A stretch of DNA of 64,000 nucleotides, from NCBI RefSeq assembly GCF_003208655.1, contig NZ_QKLU01000002.1:718640-782639 (forward strand), written 5' to 3'. Shown here piece by piece: positions 61,361 to 64,000 of this stretch (positions are counted from its first letter, which is position 1; each line of letters starts with the position of its first letter). This DNA comes from Pedobacter nutrimenti (GTDB lineage: Bacteria > Bacteroidota > Bacteroidia > Sphingobacteriales > Sphingobacteriaceae). The position numbers and the translations under genes are program-made. The notes beneath the pieces were generated by a model that made no database searches, was not told the DNA's origin, and saw nothing but the letters and a program-made list of their open reading frames with translations.

Positions 61361-62116
61361 ATGAACAATTCAGACACTTTAGATAAGCTAAGAGAAATGA
61401 AATTCTTTGGCATGTTCCACACCTTTAAAGCACAGTTAGACACTGGAAATACGGAGAAATATACCCCGGATCAATTTTTAGCAGAATTGGTGGAGGCAGA
61501 ATACGAGGATCGTGTAAACCGCAGGATCAATAGACTTATAGATGCAGCAAAATTCCGATATAAGGGTTCCATAGAGGACATCAACTTTCATCGTGACCGA
61601 AGCATCGACCGCAATCAGATCATGAGGCTTGCAGAATGTGGTTTTATTGAAAAGCATGAAGATGTGCTGATCACTGGCCCAACAGGAATAGGTAAGAGCT
61701 ATATTGCCTCAGCACTAGGTTACCAGGCTTGTGCCAAAGAATACAAAGTGCTATACTGGAGTACGCCTAAGCTCTTCACCAGATTGAAGCAGGCTAAGGC
61801 AGATAACAGTTACATCAAAGAGATGGCGAGAATCGAAAAAGCAGAACTGTTGATTCTGGACGACTTTGGTCTGCATCCGCTGGATGCCACATCCAGAGCA
61901 ATGTTGATGGACATTATCGAGGACAGGCATGATAAAATGTCCCTGATCATTACCTCTCAGCTCCCGGTGAAAGATTGGTACAATATCATTGGAGAAAAGA
62001 CCATTGCTGATGCGGTGCTAGACAGGATCGTTCATAGTGCGCATAGAATTGATGCCACCGGAGAATCCATGAGAAAGACCCGGCCAAAAAAGACTGAAGA
62101 AAATAACTATGAATAA
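61361..62116 (+). CDS. istB: IS21 family helper ATPase IstB
   Basis: A 251-residue AAA+ ATPase with Walker A TGPTGIGKSYIASALG (about 108-123) and Walker B LLILDDFGLHPLD. IstB remodels target DNA for IstA. It is complete and starts just after istA. The lysine-rich C-terminus ends before GTGGCCACT repeats that may be the right IS end. Confidence 0.95.
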   Translation: MNNSDTLDKLREMKFFGMFHTFKAQLDTGNTEKYTPDQFLAELVEAEYEDRVNRRINRLIDAAKFRYKGSIEDINFHRDRSIDRNQIMRLAECGFIEKHEDVLITGPTGIGKSYIASALGYQACAKEYKVLYWSTPKLFTRLKQAKADNSYIKEMARIEKAELLILDDFGLHPLDATSRAMLMDIIEDRHDKMSLIITSQLPVKDWYNIIGEKTIADAVLDRIVHSAHRIDATGESMRKTRPKKTEENNYE

Positions 62117-62133
62117 CTAATGAGGCGGTAAAA

Positions 62134-62178
62134 GTGGCCACTAGAATAAAACCAGGAGTTCCAACGATGGTGGCCACT
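62134..62178. repeat. GTGGCCACT repeats downstream of istB (possible right end of IS21 element)
   Basis: GTGGCCACT occurs at 62134-62142 and 62170-62178, 36 bp apart. IS21 ends often carry multiple short repeats. No convincing inverted copy is visible upstream of istA, so the left end is unplaced. Confidence 0.45.
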
Positions 62179-62256
62179 CAATTCGCATTAAGTGTCGGAA
62201 GGTTCCAATAAACTGACTTTTCCATTTGGGCGAAGGCTTTTAGAATCCAATTTATT

Positions 62257-62550
62257 ATGAAATCTAAACCAACTACAGGAATTAAAAAGTACAGAATTGA
62301 AGAGTTGTTGGAATATCTTACTGTTAAAGAATATAAATTTGTAATGAAGATTCTGCCAAAGGCCATCGGTATTTCCATGAATACCTTGATCAATTATAAG
62401 AACATAGAAGAAGGCAGTAGAAAAGATATTCCGTATCAGAAAGTTGTTGCTCTGGAAAGATTCTTTGGCATAAGGGAAGGTGATCTGGCGAACGTTAAAC
62501 CCTGGGGTAAAAACTTCAGGGAGCTATATAAACTATCAAATAAAGAATAA
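62257..62550 (+). CDS. Hypothetical HTH-like small protein
   Basis: A 97-residue protein with a helix-turn-helix-like core (LPKAIGISMNTLINYKNIEE, about 34-53) and ALERFFGIREGDL after it. It may be a small DNA-binding regulator. I cannot name a family. It is placed between the IS21 element and the NERD gene. Confidence 0.68.
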   Translation: MKSKPTTGIKKYRIEELLEYLTVKEYKFVMKILPKAIGISMNTLINYKNIEEGSRKDIPYQKVVALERFFGIREGDLANVKPWGKNFRELYKLSNKE

Positions 62551-62684
62551 TTAAGTAGATTAGTATAGATTTTGAGCAATTAACGATCAATATTTTGCAG
62601 TTCCCATGATGGGGTTGATCTCTAATGTGCCAAATGGAACTTGATCACTAAAACGATAGCCAAATTCCGATAACAGATTAAATT

Positions 62685-63440
62685 ATGCCGGATATCATTG
62701 TAGACATTTGGATTTTAATGATATTCATTGTCCCAGCTGTAATCTATGCCGTATATAGACGACGTATAAAAGGTTCGATAGGAGAGAAAACTATAGCATG
62801 GAAGCTGGCTAGATTGTCTAAGTCTAAATACAAAGTGATCAATAATCTGGTATTAGAGGCTGGAGGCAGGACATCACAGATTGATCATTTGATTATTTCA
62901 AATTGTGGGTTGTTTGTGATTGAAACCAAGAATTTGAAAGGATGGATTTTAGGGTATGAGAATTCTGAGTATTGGACGCAAATTTTTTATAAGAGAAAGG
63001 AGCGTTTCTATAATCCAGTACGTCAAAATTGGGGGCATATCAGAGCTTTAAAGCTTAATCTTAACGATTTTCATAACATTAAATATATTCCAATTGTCGT
63101 TTTTTTAAGCGATGCAACCTTGAAGGTGGAATCGGATTCTGATGTGATCTATTCTGGGCAACTATTGAGGACGATTAAAGGCTACAAAGAGATTATACTC
63201 TCAGACATAGAAAAGAAGGCTATTTTTGAAAAATTAAGCTCGCTTAATATTAGTCAAAATTTTAAGCGAAGCGCTCATGTAAGGGCTATTAGAAAACGTG
63301 TATCTGAGCGATCAAAATTAATCGAGAGAAATGTTTGTCCACAGTGTGGATGTGAATTAGTTATACGCAGCGGTACGTATGGAAAATTTAAAGGTTGCAA
63401 CAACTTCCCTCAATGTAAGTTTACTGCTGATGATAGTTAG
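62685..63440 (+). CDS. NERD-domain nuclease with topoisomerase-type zinc finger
   Basis: A 251-residue protein with an N-terminal membrane helix (about 5-24), a NERD (nuclease-related) domain (about 30-145) with the PD-(D/E)XK-like pattern Asp67 (SQIDHLIIS) and Glu80-Thr-Lys82 (VIETKNLKG), and a C-terminal zinc-ribbon as in topoisomerase I (CPQCGCEL ... GCNNFPQC). NERD plus a topoisomerase zinc finger is a known but uncharacterised architecture. It may cut or bind DNA at the membrane. Confidence 0.86.
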   Translation: MPDIIVDIWILMIFIVPAVIYAVYRRRIKGSIGEKTIAWKLARLSKSKYKVINNLVLEAGGRTSQIDHLIISNCGLFVIETKNLKGWILGYENSEYWTQIFYKRKERFYNPVRQNWGHIRALKLNLNDFHNIKYIPIVVFLSDATLKVESDSDVIYSGQLLRTIKGYKEIILSDIEKKAIFEKLSSLNISQNFKRSAHVRAIRKRVSERSKLIERNVCPQCGCELVIRSGTYGKFKGCNNFPQCKFTADDS

Positions 63441-63542
63441 AAGATTGTGGTGTTTTATGTAAATAGCAGATAGAAAACTCTTGCTAATTATTTATTAATT
63501 TTGCTGTACATGAGGGACTTTTTGGGTATGGGAGTTTCGACA

Positions 63543-63634
63543 AAACTGACCCCTGCATTCCGCAATTAAACTGCCACTGCATTTCGCTCTAAATTAACCC
63601 CTTCATTTCGGGGCAAATTGACCCCCTTTTGTCT
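63543..63634. repeat. Four tandem ~20-bp repeats of IS21-terminus type (left set)
   Basis: Copies start at 63543 (AAACTGACCCCTGCATTCCG), 63568 (AAACTGCCACTGCATTTCGC), 63591 and 63615, spaced 23 to 25 bp apart. They share AAA(C/T)TGACCCC-(T/C)-CATTTCG. This is the pattern of repeated transposase-binding sites at an IS21-type end. Confidence 0.75.
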
Positions 63635-63958
63635 CTCAAGCCACTTTTTCCAGCCCGAAAGGATCAATTTATCTTTAAGTTTTAAGGCTAAATAATAGCC
63701 GCTAAGCGTCGATGTACCCTGCGAATAGAGTGTTAGTCCAGATTGCGGACTGAACCGATTATACGGGCTTATTTGAGACCGCATTAAAATACCTGGCAGG
63801 ACGGTCTAAGCTGAAGGTTTGTTTTGTTCTGAAAAGGCGGGTGAAGGGAATGATAGCCAGGTTGAGCTACTTTTGCCCGGTGCAAGATCGGGGGTTGTTA
63901 AGAATTAATTATCTTTGATAAGACTTCGTGGGGCATTCGCTACCACGCTCGGCAGCCA

Positions 63959-63998
63959 ATCAGGTGGTCAGCTTGATCCGAAACAAGGGGGTCAGTTT
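63959..63998. repeat. Inverted copies of the same repeats (right set) at window edge
   Basis: CCGAAACAAGGGGGTCAGTT (63978-63997) is the inverse of the left-set repeats, and AATCAGGTGGTCAGCTT (63959-63975) is a second, weaker inverse copy. The two sets face each other over about 340 bp without a transposase gene. Confidence 0.7.
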
Positions 63999-64000
63999 CA

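Noticed and set aside
63543..63634. CRISPR array
   Set aside because: The 20-bp repeats are nearly adjacent, diverged and paired with inverted copies, which fits IS end repeats.
63566..63784. 72-residue minus-strand frame at the window edge
   Set aside because: Its C-terminal third is the translation of the IS21-like tandem repeats, so it is not likely to be a real gene.

Overview
The window looks like a chromosome segment of a Sphingobacteriaceae-type Bacteroidota, most like Pedobacter. The grounds are two SusC/SusD pairs, each with a FecR-type anti-sigma factor and an ECF sigma factor, the Bacteroidota cytochrome oxidase gene order, DUF4302/DUF6520-type families, and TAnnTTTG-like promoter elements. 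The genus is inferred from gene content; no rRNA or tRNA gene was seen.

Region 1 (1-5.6 kb) is a respiratory operon: the 3' end of cytochrome c oxidase subunit I, a terminator, then ctaA, ctaB, two subunit III genes, subunit IV, an SCO1-like gene and a DUF420 gene. The SCO1-like protein has no cysteine. Region 2 (5.7-16.1 kb) is a sigma/FecR/SusC/SusD outer-membrane import locus with three downstream lipoproteins, one of them an HExxH metallohydrolase. Region 3 (16.2-34.8 kb) is mostly core or house-keeping sequence: DUF2461, an OmpA lipoprotein, an RfbC-type epimerase, DUF4286, a TPR protein, an S9-peptidase-like lipoprotein whose nucleophile serine is replaced, a histidine kinase/response regulator pair, a metallophosphoesterase, a MoxR-type AAA/VWA pair, a PfkB kinase, duplicated JmjC/cupin-like proteins, a fasciclin protein, an SDR and a HemW-like protein.

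Region 4 (from about 34.9 kb) is an integrated mobilizable element. It opens with a tyrosine recombinase, then a membrane protein, an excisionase-like HTH protein, a helicase and a CHC2 primase separated by iteron-like repeats, then an oriT-like inverted-repeat zone, MobC and a MobP-type relaxase. Accessory genes follow: a histidine phosphatase, a Crp/Fnr-type and an AraC-type regulator, and a second sigma/FecR/SusC/SusD locus. That locus is joined to MauE, a small four-cysteine exported DUF6520-like protein, and a TlpA-like thioredoxin, which together look like a redox and export module.

Region 5 (55.1-57.9 kb) is the best candidate for an undescribed system: three tandem XRE regulators sharing a GNNG-containing motif, an SMC/OLD-type AAA ATPase, and a small PD-(D/E)XK-like nuclease, tightly spaced in that order behind one promoter that overlaps a direct repeat. 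The rest (57.9-64 kb) holds structured and repeated non-coding DNA, a PPP-type phosphoesterase, an IS21 istA/istB pair, an HTH-like small protein, a NERD nuclease with a topoisomerase-type zinc finger, and IS21-like terminal repeats at the window edge. The right end of the mobile element was not found.
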